A stretch of DNA of 64,000 nucleotides from contig JADKCY010000003.1 in NCBI GenBank assembly GCA_016718605.1, forward strand, positions 558,001 to 622,000, read 5' to 3'. The notes below the pieces were generated by a model. That model made no database searches and had not been told where the DNA came from. It was given only the letters and a program-made list of their open reading frames with translations. Within the stretch, counting starts at the first letter, position 1. Every line of letters starts with the position of its first letter. Below, piece by piece: positions 43,703 to 52,733 of the stretch. Both the position numbers and the translations under genes were made by a program. The DNA is from Lysobacterales bacterium. GTDB lineage: Bacteria > Pseudomonadota > Gammaproteobacteria > Xanthomonadales > Xanthomonadaceae.

Positions 43703-44653
43703 ATGTCAACGTCTCTGCCATCATCTGCCCTACGCCGCACGCGTATTGCCATTATGCGATGGATCGATACCCGCTCTGGTGGGAACGACACAGAGCATGC
43801 CTCCCCGCAAGGCATTGATTGGACCCGCGTGCTGCCATTCATCCTCTTGCATGTGGCTTGCGTTGGCGTTTGGTGGGTTGGGGTGTCGACGACTGCGTTG
43901 ATCGTCGCGCTTGGTTTGTATGGCTTGCGGATGTTTGCCATTACCGGCTTCTACCACCGCTATTTTTCGCACAAGGCGTTCCGAACCTCACGGCCCATGC
44001 AGTTCATTTTCGCGGTCATCGGCGCGATGAGCGTGCAGCGTGGTCCCCTGTGGTGGGCTGCACATCACCGCCATCACCATCGACACTCGGATCAGCCTGC
44101 GGATCTGCATTCGCCGGTTCAGCACAGCTTCTGGCACAGCCATCTGGTGTGGTTCCTGCGGCGTGATGCATTTGCCACCCAGCATGCAGCGGTGGCAGAC
44201 CTCGCCCAGTTTCCAGAGCTACGCTGGCTTGATCGTTTTGACACGTTGGTGCCGCTCATCCTCGCGGCTGCCTTGTATGCGCTAGGTGCATGGCTTGAGA
44301 GCACGCATCCTTCGCTGGGAACCAGCGGTGCGCAGTTATTGATCTGGGGATTTTTCGTCTCCACTGTCGTCCTTCTGCACGTGACCGTCAGTGTCAATTC
44401 GCTCGCGCATCGCGTCGGTTCACGACGTTTCGACACGCGAGACAACAGCCGCAACAACTTCTGGTTGGCATTGCTCACCTTTGGTGAAGGCTGGCACAAC
44501 AACCACCACTTCTTCCCCGGTTCGGCACGGCAAGGATTCCGCTGGTGGGAGGTCGATATCACCTACTACGGGCTTCGCTTGCTAGCCCTGGTTGGACTGA
44601 TTTGGGATTTGAAACCCGCCCCCCCTAGTCGCCAACACCTAGGGGTGAAGTGA
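43703..44653 (+). CDS. Acyl-CoA/acyl-lipid desaturase (delta-9-like), first gene of lipid operon
   Basis: A 316-residue membrane di-iron desaturase. All three histidine boxes are present: HRYFSH, HHRHHHRHSD and HNNHHFFPG, with membrane helices between them (FILLHVACVGVWWVG, LIWGFFVSTVVLLHVTVSV). Such enzymes introduce a cis double bond, usually at C9, into acyl-CoA. The ATG at 43703 (MSTSLPSSAL) lacks a good ribosome-binding site; an ATG at 43757 (MRWIDTRSGG) is also possible. The flavin oxidoreductase gene follows after one base, so the desaturase likely supplies the unsaturated chains modified by the rest of the operon. Confidence 0.9.
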   Translation: MSTSLPSSALRRTRIAIMRWIDTRSGGNDTEHASPQGIDWTRVLPFILLHVACVGVWWVGVSTTALIVALGLYGLRMFAITGFYHRYFSHKAFRTSRPMQFIFAVIGAMSVQRGPLWWAAHHRHHHRHSDQPADLHSPVQHSFWHSHLVWFLRRDAFATQHAAVADLAQFPELRWLDRFDTLVPLILAAALYALGAWLESTHPSLGTSGAQLLIWGFFVSTVVLLHVTVSVNSLAHRVGSRRFDTRDNSRNNFWLALLTFGEGWHNNHHFFPGSARQGFRWWEVDITYYGLRLLALVGLIWDLKPAPPSRQHLGVK

Positions 44654-44654
44654 C

Positions 44655-45902
44655 ATGCGGATTGCCGTTGTCGGATCGGGCATCGCGGGGTTGGGCTCGG
44701 CATGGCTGCTATCGCGGCATCATGACGTCGTCCTGTTTGAAGCAGACGACCGGCTGGGCGGCCATACGCACACGCACGATATTTGGCATGAGGACCGTCC
44801 TTACGCAATCGATAGCGGCTTCATCGTGCACAACGCGGAAAACTATCCGCTACTCACACGACTGTTTCAGGAGCTTGGGGTCGCGACACATGCAACCCAG
44901 ATGGGCTTTTCGGTCCACGACGAACGCAACGGTCTGCAATACAACGCCAGTCACTTGAACGGACTGTTCTGCCAGCGACGCAACCTCTTTTCCCTGCGCT
45001 TTTGGGGAATGCTGAGAGACATCGCGCGATTCTATCGGCAAGCGCCGGATCTACTCGGACTCACTAGTGATGGCCCGACCTTGGGCGACTATCTGGAGGC
45101 GCACCAGTTCGGCGCCATGTTCATTCACGATCACCTGGTACCGATGGCGTCCGCGTTATGGTCCTCGCCAAGCGAACGTGTCCTGCAATTTCCTGCCAAG
45201 TATATGGTGCAGTTCATGGCCAATCACCACATGCTGCAGGCAGGAGGTCGTCCGGCTTGGCGCGTGGTCAGTGGTGGCTCGAAACGCTATGTGCGAGCTT
45301 TGGAATCAGCGTGGTCGGTGCAGGTTCGTCTGGCCACGCCGGTTCGTCAGGTCGCACGCACTGAAAACGCAGTTGTGCTGGACACCGATCAGGGTCGCGA
45401 GACGTTTGATCAGGTCGTGTTGGCTTGCCACAGCGATCAGGCACTTCGTCTCCTGGCGGCCCCGAGCGAACGCGAACACGCCATTCTCGGCGCGATCCGC
45501 TACCAACCCAATGACACGGTTCTGCATACCGACGCCCGATTGTTACCACCCAATCGCCGTGCTTGGGCCGCGTGGAATGCGTACGTTCCCAGCGATCCCA
45601 ACGAAGCCTGCACTGTCAGCTATTGCATGAATTTGTTGCAGGGCGTCACTTCAAACGCACCGTTCGTGGTCACACTGAACCGCAGTCATGCGATTGATCC
45701 TGCTCGCATCATCGCAAGGATGCGTTACGCGCATCCCGAATACACCCACGCCAGCGTCGCCGCTCGCGCTCGGCGCAGCGAGATCAACGGGGTCGATCGC
45801 GTGTGGTTTTGTGGCGCCTACTGGGGCTGGGGATTTCATGAGGATGGCCTGCGTTCGGCCGTGGATGTCGCTGAAGCACTCGGTGCCCGGTGGGGAAGCT
45901 GA
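44655..45902 (+). CDS. FAD/NAD(P)-dependent oxidoreductase, amine-oxidase fold (lipid operon)
   Basis: A 415-residue flavoprotein with an N-terminal Rossmann motif (IAVVGSGIAGLGSAWLL, then FEADDRLGGHTHTH) and a C-terminal FAD-binding end (VWFCGAYWGWGFHEDGLRSA). The GGHTHT and GWGFHEDG segments are characteristic of the subgroup that is regularly found next to DUF1365 and CFA synthase genes. In furan fatty acid synthesis a flavoprotein (UfaD) desaturates a methylated acyl chain, and this protein is a candidate for a similar step; that is inference. It overlaps the DUF1365 start by one base (TGATG). Confidence 0.88.
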   Translation: MRIAVVGSGIAGLGSAWLLSRHHDVVLFEADDRLGGHTHTHDIWHEDRPYAIDSGFIVHNAENYPLLTRLFQELGVATHATQMGFSVHDERNGLQYNASHLNGLFCQRRNLFSLRFWGMLRDIARFYRQAPDLLGLTSDGPTLGDYLEAHQFGAMFIHDHLVPMASALWSSPSERVLQFPAKYMVQFMANHHMLQAGGRPAWRVVSGGSKRYVRALESAWSVQVRLATPVRQVARTENAVVLDTDQGRETFDQVVLACHSDQALRLLAAPSEREHAILGAIRYQPNDTVLHTDARLLPPNRRAWAAWNAYVPSDPNEACTVSYCMNLLQGVTSNAPFVVTLNRSHAIDPARIIARMRYAHPEYTHASVAARARRSEINGVDRVWFCGAYWGWGFHEDGLRSAVDVAEALGARWGS

Positions 45903-46696
45903 TGCCGACACAGAGCGCCATCTATCTGGGGAAGGTGATGCACGTCCGGCACCAGCCTACCCCACACGGCTTCGGCTATCCCTTGTTCATGCTCTACCTC
46001 GACCTCGCAGAACTGGAAACGGTCTTCGCCGGTCGCTGGCTGTGGTCAGTCAATCGACGCAACGTAGCCGCCTTCCACCGTCGCGACTTTCTCGGCGATG
46101 CAACGCTTCCGCTCGACGAAGCCGTGCGTCGTCGTTATGCGGAAGTCACCGGTGTCCGCCCGAATGGCGCCATTCGATTGCTCACTCATCTGCGCTATTT
46201 CGGGCTCAGCTTCAATCCGGTCAGTTTCTATTACTGCTTTGAAAATGACCGCGCCGGCGAGCGCCTTGTCGGCATCGTCGCAGAGATCACCAACACCCCG
46301 TGGAAGGAACGCCACAGCTATGTGCTCCCGCTGCAATCGGCAGATGGCGACTCCCTGACTGCGAATCCTGCGCAGTTTGTTTGGGAGTTCCAGAAGACTT
46401 TCCATGTCTCACCTTTCATGCCGATGGACTGCATCTACAAGTGGCGACTGAGTCCACCGGCGTCGCATCTGCACGTCGCCATGCAGATCAATCAAGGGAA
46501 TGTGCGCAGCTTCGATGCCACGTTACGTCTTCGACGCAAAGCACTGACCGGATCGGAACTCGCGCGCTGCCTGATTCGCTTTCCTTGGATGAGTTTGCGT
46601 GTCTTGCTCGCCATCCATTGGCAAGCCCTGCGATTGTGGCTGAAAGGCACCCCGGTGTTCGATCACCCGACAACCCCCAGCGTCACCAGAAATTGA
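45902..46696 (+). CDS. DUF1365 family protein (lipid operon)
   Basis: A 264-residue protein of a conserved family with no proven activity. The diagnostic segments are present: YLGKVMHVRHQPTPHGFGYP, the FHRRDFLGD loop, LTHLRYFGLSFNPVSFYYCF, and NTPWKERHSYVL followed by KTFHVSPFMPMD. It is nearly always found beside the flavoprotein and a CFA synthase, as here, and is presumed to act in acyl-chain modification. The ATG at 45902 overlaps the upstream TGA; GGGG lies upstream. The cfa gene follows after eight bases. Confidence 0.92.
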   Translation: MPTQSAIYLGKVMHVRHQPTPHGFGYPLFMLYLDLAELETVFAGRWLWSVNRRNVAAFHRRDFLGDATLPLDEAVRRRYAEVTGVRPNGAIRLLTHLRYFGLSFNPVSFYYCFENDRAGERLVGIVAEITNTPWKERHSYVLPLQSADGDSLTANPAQFVWEFQKTFHVSPFMPMDCIYKWRLSPPASHLHVAMQINQGNVRSFDATLRLRRKALTGSELARCLIRFPWMSLRVLLAIHWQALRLWLKGTPVFDHPTTPSVTRN

Positions 46697-46704
46697 GGTG
46701 CCCG

Positions 46705-48024
46705 ATGAATGCTGTTTCAAACTCCCTTTCAACGGATGACTGCTGGTCGGAAACACCGGCCGAGGCGTTTTCAATGTTGCCGCTCACCACACTGCAGCGA
46801 CGCCTCAGGGCACAGTTGATCAAGCGTCTTGCCGAACTTCGCGAATGCACCCTGATGCTGGAAGACGCAGACGGGCTGGAAACGCTTGGCGACGGGCACA
46901 GTCAACTCGATACACCCTTGAGTTGCCGATTGCGTGTGGTCAATCCGGACTTCTATCTGGCAGTTTCTCTGCAAGGCTCGGTTGGCGCTGGCGAGTCCTA
47001 CATGGACGGGCATTGGCAGTGCGATGATGTCGTCGCGCTGATCCGAATACTGGTGCGCAACCGCGATCTGCTCGACGCCATGGAGACGCAAGGCGTTGCA
47101 CGCATTGGCACCTGGGCCTTGACGTTGTGGCATTCCCTGCGTCGTAACACGCTGCGCGGCAGTCGCCGCAATATCGCTGCCCATTACGACCTAGGGAACG
47201 CGCTGTTTGGTTTGTTTCTCGACGCAAACATGATGTATTCGTCGGCCCTTTTTGTCGCGCCAGATGAGTCACTGGAAACGGCCTCGACGCGCAAACTGGA
47301 TCGCATTTGTCAGAAGCTGGATTTGCAACCGGGTGAGCACATCATCGAGATCGGCACGGGCTGGGGCGGCTTTGCCATCCATGCCGCGCGTCACTATGGC
47401 GTGCGCGTGACGACCACCACGCTGTCGAAGGAGCAGCGTGATCTCGCGCTGCAACGTATTGCGGATGCGGGATTGAGCGATCGGGTTGAGGTGCTGTTGT
47501 CAGACTATCGCGACTTGCAGGGCAGCTACGACAAGTTGGTGTCGATCGAGATGATTGAGGCCATCGGGCACCAGTATCTCGACACCTACTTCGCCAAAGT
47601 GCGATCACTGTTGAAGCCTGCTGGAATGGCACTGATCCAAGCGATCACGATCGAAGACCACCGCTACGAACAAGCTGTTCGAAGTGTCGATTTCATCAAA
47701 CGTTTCATCTTTCCTGGCAGCTTTATCCCCGCCATTGCACCCATGCAAGTCGCCATAAGTCGCAGCACTGATCTGAAGCTATTTCACCTTGAGGACATGG
47801 GAAGCAGCTATGCACTGACTTTGCGGCATTGGCGACAACGCTTCCTGGCGCGTCTGCCGCAAGTCGCGGGATTGGGTTATCCGGCGCGTTTTGTCCGCAT
47901 GTGGGAGTTCTATCTTTGCTACTGCGAAGGTGGTTTCGAAGAACGTTCCATCTCCGTCGTGCAGATGTTGTTGACTGCGCCGCGCTGTCGGCGCCCAAGT
48001 TTCTTGCCGGACCTGCACGCATGA
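46705..48024 (+). CDS. cfa: Cyclopropane-fatty-acyl-phospholipid synthase
   Basis: A 439-residue SAM-dependent enzyme that adds a methylene (or methyl) group across the double bond of phospholipid acyl chains. An N-terminal lipid-binding domain (residues ~25-130) precedes the catalytic domain with NIAAHYDLGNALFGLFLD, MMYSSALF, motif I EIGTGWGGFAIHAA, the SKEQRDLA segment, SIEMIEAIGHQYL and FIKRFIFPGSFIP. The start is the ATG at 46705 with GAGGTG just upstream; a long open extension of the frame into the previous gene is a shadow. Its last four bases overlap the DUF2878 start. Confidence 0.93.
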   Translation: MNAVSNSLSTDDCWSETPAEAFSMLPLTTLQRRLRAQLIKRLAELRECTLMLEDADGLETLGDGHSQLDTPLSCRLRVVNPDFYLAVSLQGSVGAGESYMDGHWQCDDVVALIRILVRNRDLLDAMETQGVARIGTWALTLWHSLRRNTLRGSRRNIAAHYDLGNALFGLFLDANMMYSSALFVAPDESLETASTRKLDRICQKLDLQPGEHIIEIGTGWGGFAIHAARHYGVRVTTTTLSKEQRDLALQRIADAGLSDRVEVLLSDYRDLQGSYDKLVSIEMIEAIGHQYLDTYFAKVRSLLKPAGMALIQAITIEDHRYEQAVRSVDFIKRFIFPGSFIPAIAPMQVAISRSTDLKLFHLEDMGSSYALTLRHWRQRFLARLPQVAGLGYPARFVRMWEFYLCYCEGGFEERSISVVQMLLTAPRCRRPSFLPDLHA

Positions 48025-48554
48025 ACGTCATTGGCAATGCAATCGCCTTTCAAGTTGTATGGATGTCAAGTGTTGGCGGCGCAGCACGTGGTTGGTGGTG
48101 GGCCGGTCCTTTGGCGTTGCTGGCTTTCATGCTCTGGCAACTGCCACGTAGCGACTGCCGACGCGCCGATATGCGCTTGATGGCAGTCGCAGCGGTCGTG
48201 GGCTTCTTGGTCGACTCGCTTTGGGTTCAGGCGCAATGGCTGCAGTTCACTGCGCCGACACCCAGTGTGCACATGGCGCCGATTTGGATTGTCACCATGT
48301 GGATGGGGTTCGCGTTGACTCTTAATCACTCGTTGCGCTTGTTCAAGCAACGACTGCTGTGGTCGGCGGCATTCGGCCTCGTCGGTGGGCCGTTGGCCTA
48401 TTGGATTGCGGCCAACGCATGGTCAGCCGTATCACTTCCTGCCGAGCATGCGCTTGCGCTGGTGTCTATCGGTATCGCATGGGCGCTGCTGACCCCGGCG
48501 CTGCTTTCATTGTCCAATCGCTGGGCCCCCGATGCCACGAGGGCACACGGATGA
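48021..48554 (+). CDS. DUF2878 family membrane protein (lipid operon)
   Basis: A 177-residue, very hydrophobic protein with five or six membrane helices (MNVIGNAIAFQVVWMSSVGG, then WWWAGPLALLAFMLW, and the conserved GFLVDSLWVQAQWLQF and PIWIVTMWMGFALTLNHSL). Family members have no known function but recur in CFA/DUF1365 clusters. It overlaps both neighbours by four bases, so it is translationally coupled within the operon. Confidence 0.88.
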   Translation: MNVIGNAIAFQVVWMSSVGGAARGWWWAGPLALLAFMLWQLPRSDCRRADMRLMAVAAVVGFLVDSLWVQAQWLQFTAPTPSVHMAPIWIVTMWMGFALTLNHSLRLFKQRLLWSAAFGLVGGPLAYWIAANAWSAVSLPAEHALALVSIGIAWALLTPALLSLSNRWAPDATRAHG

Positions 48555-49351
48555 ATCTCACTACGCAAATTGGCTGGCTTGCACTACTGTCGATCATCGC
48601 CATGACGGTGACCTGGCTGATTCAGCGCCGGACCCGCAATGCTGGCTATGTCGATGTCAGCTGGTCCGCCATGATGGCCTTTGCAGCGGTCTTCTACGGC
48701 ATTGCAGGCTCAGGCGCGGGCCTACCTCGCTTGTTGGTTGTCATGCTTGGCGGCATCTGGGGCCTGCGACTCAGTCTGCATCTGCTCAGTCGCGTGCTCA
48801 ACGAGGCAGAGGATGGGCGATACCGGGCATTGCGTGAACATTGGAACGATCACCAAGGCCGCATGTTTGGCATGTTCATGTTGCAAGCCGGGTTCGTGGT
48901 TGTATTTTCTTTGCCCTTCCTGGCGGTCGCGAGCAACCCAGCGGGTGCGTTTACTGGGTGGACTGCGCTCGGCTTGATTGTCTGGTCACTGGCATTGGCC
49001 GGAGAAAGTCTCGCAGATCATCAACTTGCCAGATTCCGCAGTCGGCCCGAATCGGCCACGCATCCCTGCCGTCAGGGCCTCTGGCGATACTCGCGCCATC
49101 CGAATTATTTCTTCGAGTGGCTGCACTGGTTTGGCTATCTTCCGTTGGCTATCGGGTCGTCAAACTGGTGGCTGGCTTTGCTTGGGCCGGTTCTGATGCT
49201 GGTGAGCTTGCGCTGGGTCAGCGGCATTCCGTTTACCGAGGCACAAGCTCTGCGCACACGCGGCGAGAATTACCGGGTCTACCAGCGTGAGGTGAACCGG
49301 TTTTTTCCCTGGTGGCCACGCGAGCACACACAAGCGCGCGCTTCCGATTGA
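48551..49351 (+). CDS. DUF1295 family membrane protein, steroid-5-alpha-reductase-like fold
   Basis: A 266-residue membrane protein of the DUF1295/ICMT-like superfamily with about six helices. The conserved C-terminal signature is present (FRSRPES, then GLWRYSRHPNYFFEWLHWFG and FTEAQALRTRGENYRVYQRE), which in related reductases and methyltransferases binds the cofactor. A role as an acyl or isoprenoid reductase or methyltransferase is possible; none is proven. Four-base overlap with DUF2878 upstream; 25 bp to the second methyltransferase gene. Confidence 0.9.
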   Translation: MNLTTQIGWLALLSIIAMTVTWLIQRRTRNAGYVDVSWSAMMAFAAVFYGIAGSGAGLPRLLVVMLGGIWGLRLSLHLLSRVLNEAEDGRYRALREHWNDHQGRMFGMFMLQAGFVVVFSLPFLAVASNPAGAFTGWTALGLIVWSLALAGESLADHQLARFRSRPESATHPCRQGLWRYSRHPNYFFEWLHWFGYLPLAIGSSNWWLALLGPVLMLVSLRWVSGIPFTEAQALRTRGENYRVYQREVNRFFPWWPREHTQARASD

Positions 49352-49376
49352 CGTCACCGTACGGACACATGTTTCC

Positions 49377-50411
49377 ATGAACTTGATTGATCTTAGTGAG
49401 CGCGGCTGGATTCCCGACTTTCTGATCCGTCGCGGCATCCGCCGCTTGTGCCAGCAGCGCCTTCAGGAAGAACGCGGTGCCAATATCGAGCGCGCTTGGG
49501 ACCGCTTTCAGAGCGTACTGAACGAGCTGAGAAGTAGTCCTCTGGCTATCGAGACTGATGCCGCCAATACGCAGCACTATGAAGTTCCCGCGCGATTTTT
49601 CGAACTTTGCTTGGGCAAGCGTCTGAAGTACAGCAGCTGTTTCTACCCCGATGGCAACGAGACCTTGGATCAGGCCGAGGAGCACATGCTGGCGCTGTAT
49701 GCCGAGCGTGCCGCATTACGCGATGGCCAGCAAATTCTGGAGCTCGGTTGTGGCTGGGGCTCTTTGACACTCTACATGGCCGAACGTTTCCCCAGCAGTC
49801 GCATTCTGGGGGTATCCAACTCGCACAGCCAGCGCTCGCACATCCTGGCCCAATGCCAGGCGCGCGGCCTCACCAACGTCGAGATTCTGACCACCGACGT
49901 GAACGATCTGCAACTTCAACAACGCTTTGACCGTGTGGTCTCAGTAGAAATGTTTGAGCACGTCCGCAACTACGCTGAACTACTCCGACGTATCCGCCAT
50001 TGGCTTACCGATGATGGTCGACTGTTTGTTCACATCTTCTGCCACCGGGAACTGATGTACCCGTTCGAGACTGAAGGTCACGATAACTGGATGGGAAGGC
50101 ACTTTTTTACCGGCGGGTTAATGCCCGCTGCGGATACCTTTTTGCACTTTCAATCCGACCTTCGCGTCATGCAGCAATGGCGAATGTCCGGTCGACACTA
50201 TCAGCAAACTGCCAACGACTGGCTTGCCAATCAGGATTCCCACCATCAGGAAGTCCTTGCTCTGTTCAAGCAGACCTATGGGCCGCGGGACGCCGCTCTG
50301 TGGGTGCAACGCTGGCGTATGTTCTGGATGGCCTGCGCAGAACTGTTCGGCTACGCAGAGGGCAATGAATGGTTGGTTGCTCACTATGTATTTGCACCGC
50401 AACCAACCTAA
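49377..50411 (+). CDS. Second CFA-synthase-type SAM methyltransferase (lipid operon)
   Basis: A 344-residue methyltransferase of the cyclopropane-synthase superfamily but shorter at the N-terminus than the 46.7-kb enzyme and only distantly similar. It has QHYEVPARFFELCLGKRLKY, the acceptor-side CFYPDG, motif I ILELGCGWGSLTLYMAERFP, SVEMFEHVRNYAELLRRI and the Trp-rich end WVQRWRMFWMACAELFGYAEG. This subgroup includes plant and bacterial proteins of unclear substrate and resembles the UfaM-type methyltransferases; substrate is inferred only. Last gene of the operon; convergent with the next gene. Confidence 0.88.
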   Translation: MNLIDLSERGWIPDFLIRRGIRRLCQQRLQEERGANIERAWDRFQSVLNELRSSPLAIETDAANTQHYEVPARFFELCLGKRLKYSSCFYPDGNETLDQAEEHMLALYAERAALRDGQQILELGCGWGSLTLYMAERFPSSRILGVSNSHSQRSHILAQCQARGLTNVEILTTDVNDLQLQQRFDRVVSVEMFEHVRNYAELLRRIRHWLTDDGRLFVHIFCHRELMYPFETEGHDNWMGRHFFTGGLMPAADTFLHFQSDLRVMQQWRMSGRHYQQTANDWLANQDSHHQEVLALFKQTYGPRDAALWVQRWRMFWMACAELFGYAEGNEWLVAHYVFAPQPT

Positions 50412-50435
50412 ACAACCCGATAAAAATGCTTGGAA

Positions 50436-50828
50436 CTAGGGTTTTGCCTCAGCCGGTTGTGCCACAGGTTCGGCCGGCTTGCCTGTGGCGACGCGCACAC
50501 CCCGACTCCTCATCCACGCATCAAATTCTGCCGCACTGAGCTTTTGGCCAGGCTTCATGTTGAACCGCCAAGGGGTGTTGTCATGCGCTGTGCGTGGCTT
50601 GTAGCCCGCATAAGCATCAAGCGGACCACAATTCGCCAACTGCTGACGCACCAAGACGGCGGCGACACTCATGTTGACGCTGTTGGAAACACCCGCCAAG
50701 GCAGACTCAACACCAGGCATGCGGACATCGCTGCGCAACAGGGGCTGCTCCAGTTTGCCTTCGCAAACCGAGGCAAAACAAACTGGACTTGCCAGAACTA
50801 ACACGAAGGTGCTCAAGATCAGGCGCAT
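50436..50828 (-). CDS. Uncharacterised exported protein
   Basis: A 130-residue protein with a signal peptide (MRLILSTFVLVLASPVCFA, mature SVCEGKLEQPL). The mature part has a conserved-looking core with two cysteines (SVCEG and QQLANCGPLDAYAGYKPRT), a WRFNMKPGQKLS segment and a disordered Pro/Ala/Glu tail (GKPAEPVAQPAEAKP). GGAT before the ATG at 50828 supports the start. I do not recognise the family; a periplasmic location is likely. Confidence 0.72.
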   Translation of the reverse strand: MRLILSTFVLVLASPVCFASVCEGKLEQPLLRSDVRMPGVESALAGVSNSVNMSVAAVLVRQQLANCGPLDAYAGYKPRTAHDNTPWRFNMKPGQKLSAAEFDAWMRSRGVRVATGKPAEPVAQPAEAKP

Positions 50829-50912
50829 GGGATCCTTCCAAGATGATCGGGCAACCGCAGTGTAACTTGGCTACAGCCATCAGGCACGCCACAACATTTA
50901 CTCACACGCACA

Positions 50913-50949
50913 AAAAACATCGCCACGAACGTATCGTGGCGATGTTTTT
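50913..50949. terminator. Bidirectional terminator after rplS
   Basis: Perfect 16-bp stem AAAAACATCGCCACGA / TCGTGGCGATGTTTTT with a 5-base loop, giving an A-tract/T-tract in both directions. It lies 48 bp past rplS on the minus strand and ends the rpsP-rimM-trmD-rplS operon. Confidence 0.92.
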
Positions 50950-50996
50950 CGAGATCCAATCGACTGACCACTCCTGAGGCAAGCCCCAGCAACGGA

Positions 50997-51365
50997 TCAG
51001 CGGGCAGCGCCGAGATCTTCCTTGATGCGAGCCGCCTTGCCTTCCAAGTCACGCAAGTAGTAAAGCTTGGCTGCACGAACCTTGCCACGACGCTTCACCT
51101 CGACCGAATCGATCAGCGGCGAATGCGACTGAAAGACACGCTCGACGCCCGTGCCATGCGAAATCTTGCGCACAGTGAAAGCAGAGTTCAGGCCACGATT
51201 GCGCTTGGCAATTACCACGCCCTCATAGGCCTGGACGCGCTCACGATTGCCTTCCTTAACCTTGACATTGACGACCACGGTATCACCAGGGCCAAAATCA
51301 GGCAGCACGCGCTGCATCTGCGCCGCTTCGAACTCCGCAATAATCGATTTGTTGAGTTTGCTCAT
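50997..51365 (-). CDS. rplS: 50S ribosomal protein L19
   Basis: A 122-residue large-subunit protein at the 30S-50S interface. Family landmarks: FGPGDTVVVNVKVKEGNRERVQ, AYEGVVIAKRNRGLNSAFTV (split here for length), GVERVFQSHSP and KLYYLRDLEGKAARIKE. The ATG at 51365 (MSKLNKSIIAE) matches the standard N-terminus; ten upstream codons are open but not conserved. Last gene of the S16 operon, 69 bp after trmD. Confidence 0.97.
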   Translation of the reverse strand: MSKLNKSIIAEFEAAQMQRVLPDFGPGDTVVVNVKVKEGNRERVQAYEGVVIAKRNRGLNSAFTVRKISHGTGVERVFQSHSPLIDSVEVKRRGKVRAAKLYYLRDLEGKAARIKEDLGAAR

Positions 51366-51434
51366 GACACTACCCACCCGCAAAGAATCAGCCATTGTAA
51401 CGCGAACCTGAGCTTTGGTCAGCTCCGCACCAGA

Positions 51435-52184
51435 TTACTTTCCGTCCTTGCTCATCTGAGCTCGGAACATTTCCAACAGTTGTTGATCTGTGGCGCTCAA
51501 TTCGAGGTCGTCCAGCAGATCAGGACGCCTCAGCCAAGTGCGTCCCAGCGATTGCATGCGCCTCCAGCGCGCGATCGCCTTGTGGTCACCCGACAGCAAC
51601 ACTGCCGGAACCTCACCACCCTCGTACTGTTCTGGGCGAGTGTAGTGAGGGCAGTCGAGCAATCCATTCTCGAACGAATCCTGCGCAGCGCTCTCTGCGG
51701 CATTGAGCGCACCGTCCTGCAATCGACCCACAGCATCGATCAGTATGGCTGCCGCCAATTCACCGCCGGACAACACATAGTCACCGACCGAAATCTCTTC
51801 ATCGATCTCGGTTTGAAGCAAGCGCTCGTCTACCCCTTCATAGCGACCACAAAGCAGCGCCAGTCTGGGCATGAGCGCCAATTCGCGCACCCGCTGTTGC
51901 GTCAGCGGACGCCCTTGCGGGCTTAGGTAAATCGTGCGAACCGGTCGGGCATCGGCTCCGCGAATTGCTTCCAACGCCAGTCGAAGGGGCCCAGCCATCA
52001 TCACCATGCCAGGACCGCCACCGTAGGGCCGGTGGTCGATCGTGCGGTAATTGTCAAAAGCAAAATCGCGCGGATTCCAAGCCTCAACATGCAGCAGCTG
52101 CCGTTGCACCGCTCGCCCAACAACACCAAACGAGACGCACTGTTGAATGAACTCGGGAAACAGGCTGATGACGTCGATCCGCAT
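51435..52184 (-). CDS. trmD: tRNA (guanine-N1)-methyltransferase TrmD
   Basis: Methylates G37 next to the anticodon of several tRNAs. The 249-residue SPOUT-fold enzyme shows RIDVISLFPEFIQQCV, DHRPYGGGPGMVMM, CGRYEGVDERLL, EISVGDYVLSGGELAA and the C-terminal domain RRPDLL. GGGAG seven bases before the ATG at 52184 fixes the start. Third gene of the rpsP-rimM-trmD-rplS operon. Confidence 0.97.
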   Translation of the reverse strand: MRIDVISLFPEFIQQCVSFGVVGRAVQRQLLHVEAWNPRDFAFDNYRTIDHRPYGGGPGMVMMAGPLRLALEAIRGADARPVRTIYLSPQGRPLTQQRVRELALMPRLALLCGRYEGVDERLLQTEIDEEISVGDYVLSGGELAAAILIDAVGRLQDGALNAAESAAQDSFENGLLDCPHYTRPEQYEGGEVPAVLLSGDHKAIARWRRMQSLGRTWLRRPDLLDDLELSATDQQLLEMFRAQMSKDGK

Positions 52185-52207
52185 CGACCTACTCCCTACA
52201 CTGGACG

Positions 52208-52729
52208 TCAGAAATCTGGATCCCAGTCCACAACAATCCGGCGTTCATCCAGATCAACGCTGCGTACCACGGCACCCATCACGAACGGGAGCAAACGCTC
52301 ACGGTCGCCCTGAACCACCATGACATCATTCGCACCCGTTGCAAAAAGGTGCTTGACCAGACCGAAAACCTGTCCGCTGATGTGAACGACAGTCAGACCT
52401 TCGAGATCAACCCAATAAAACTGGTCATCGCTCACCGGTGGAAGGACCGCGCGATCAACCCAGACTTCGGCACCGACCCAGCGCTCAGCAGCATCTCGCG
52501 AGTCGCAATTTGCGATCCTTGAGACCAGACCTTTGCCCTGAGGCTTCAACTCGACCGGTTCAACTAGGCACTCTTCGCCACGCTGAACAAGCCACCATGG
52601 CCTGTATTGAAACGCTGCCGTGCGGGGCTCGGTGTAGGACTCAAACTTGAGTTGCCCACGAATTCCGGAAACCCCCACGAAACGGCCAATCATCACCCGT
52701 CGCGGTCGCTCTGCGTCCACGCCGGGCAT
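52208..52729 (-). CDS. rimM: Ribosome maturation factor RimM
   Basis: Assists 16S rRNA 3'-domain processing and 30S assembly. The 173-residue product has the RimM N-terminal barrel (VMIGRFVGVSGIRGQLKFES) and the PRC-barrel C-terminal domain (FYWVDLEGLTVV, LLPFVMGAVVRSVDLDERRI, then VVDWDPDF). The ATG at 52729 is four bases past the rpsP stop; an internal ATG at 52693 (MIGRFVG) would trim unconserved residues. No strong ribosome-binding site is visible, so coupling to rpsP is likely. Confidence 0.94.
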   Translation of the reverse strand: MPGVDAERPRRVMIGRFVGVSGIRGQLKFESYTEPRTAAFQYRPWWLVQRGEECLVEPVELKPQGKGLVSRIANCDSRDAAERWVGAEVWVDRAVLPPVSDDQFYWVDLEGLTVVHISGQVFGLVKHLFATGANDVMVVQGDRERLLPFVMGAVVRSVDLDERRIVVDWDPDF

Positions 52730-52733
52730 GGAA

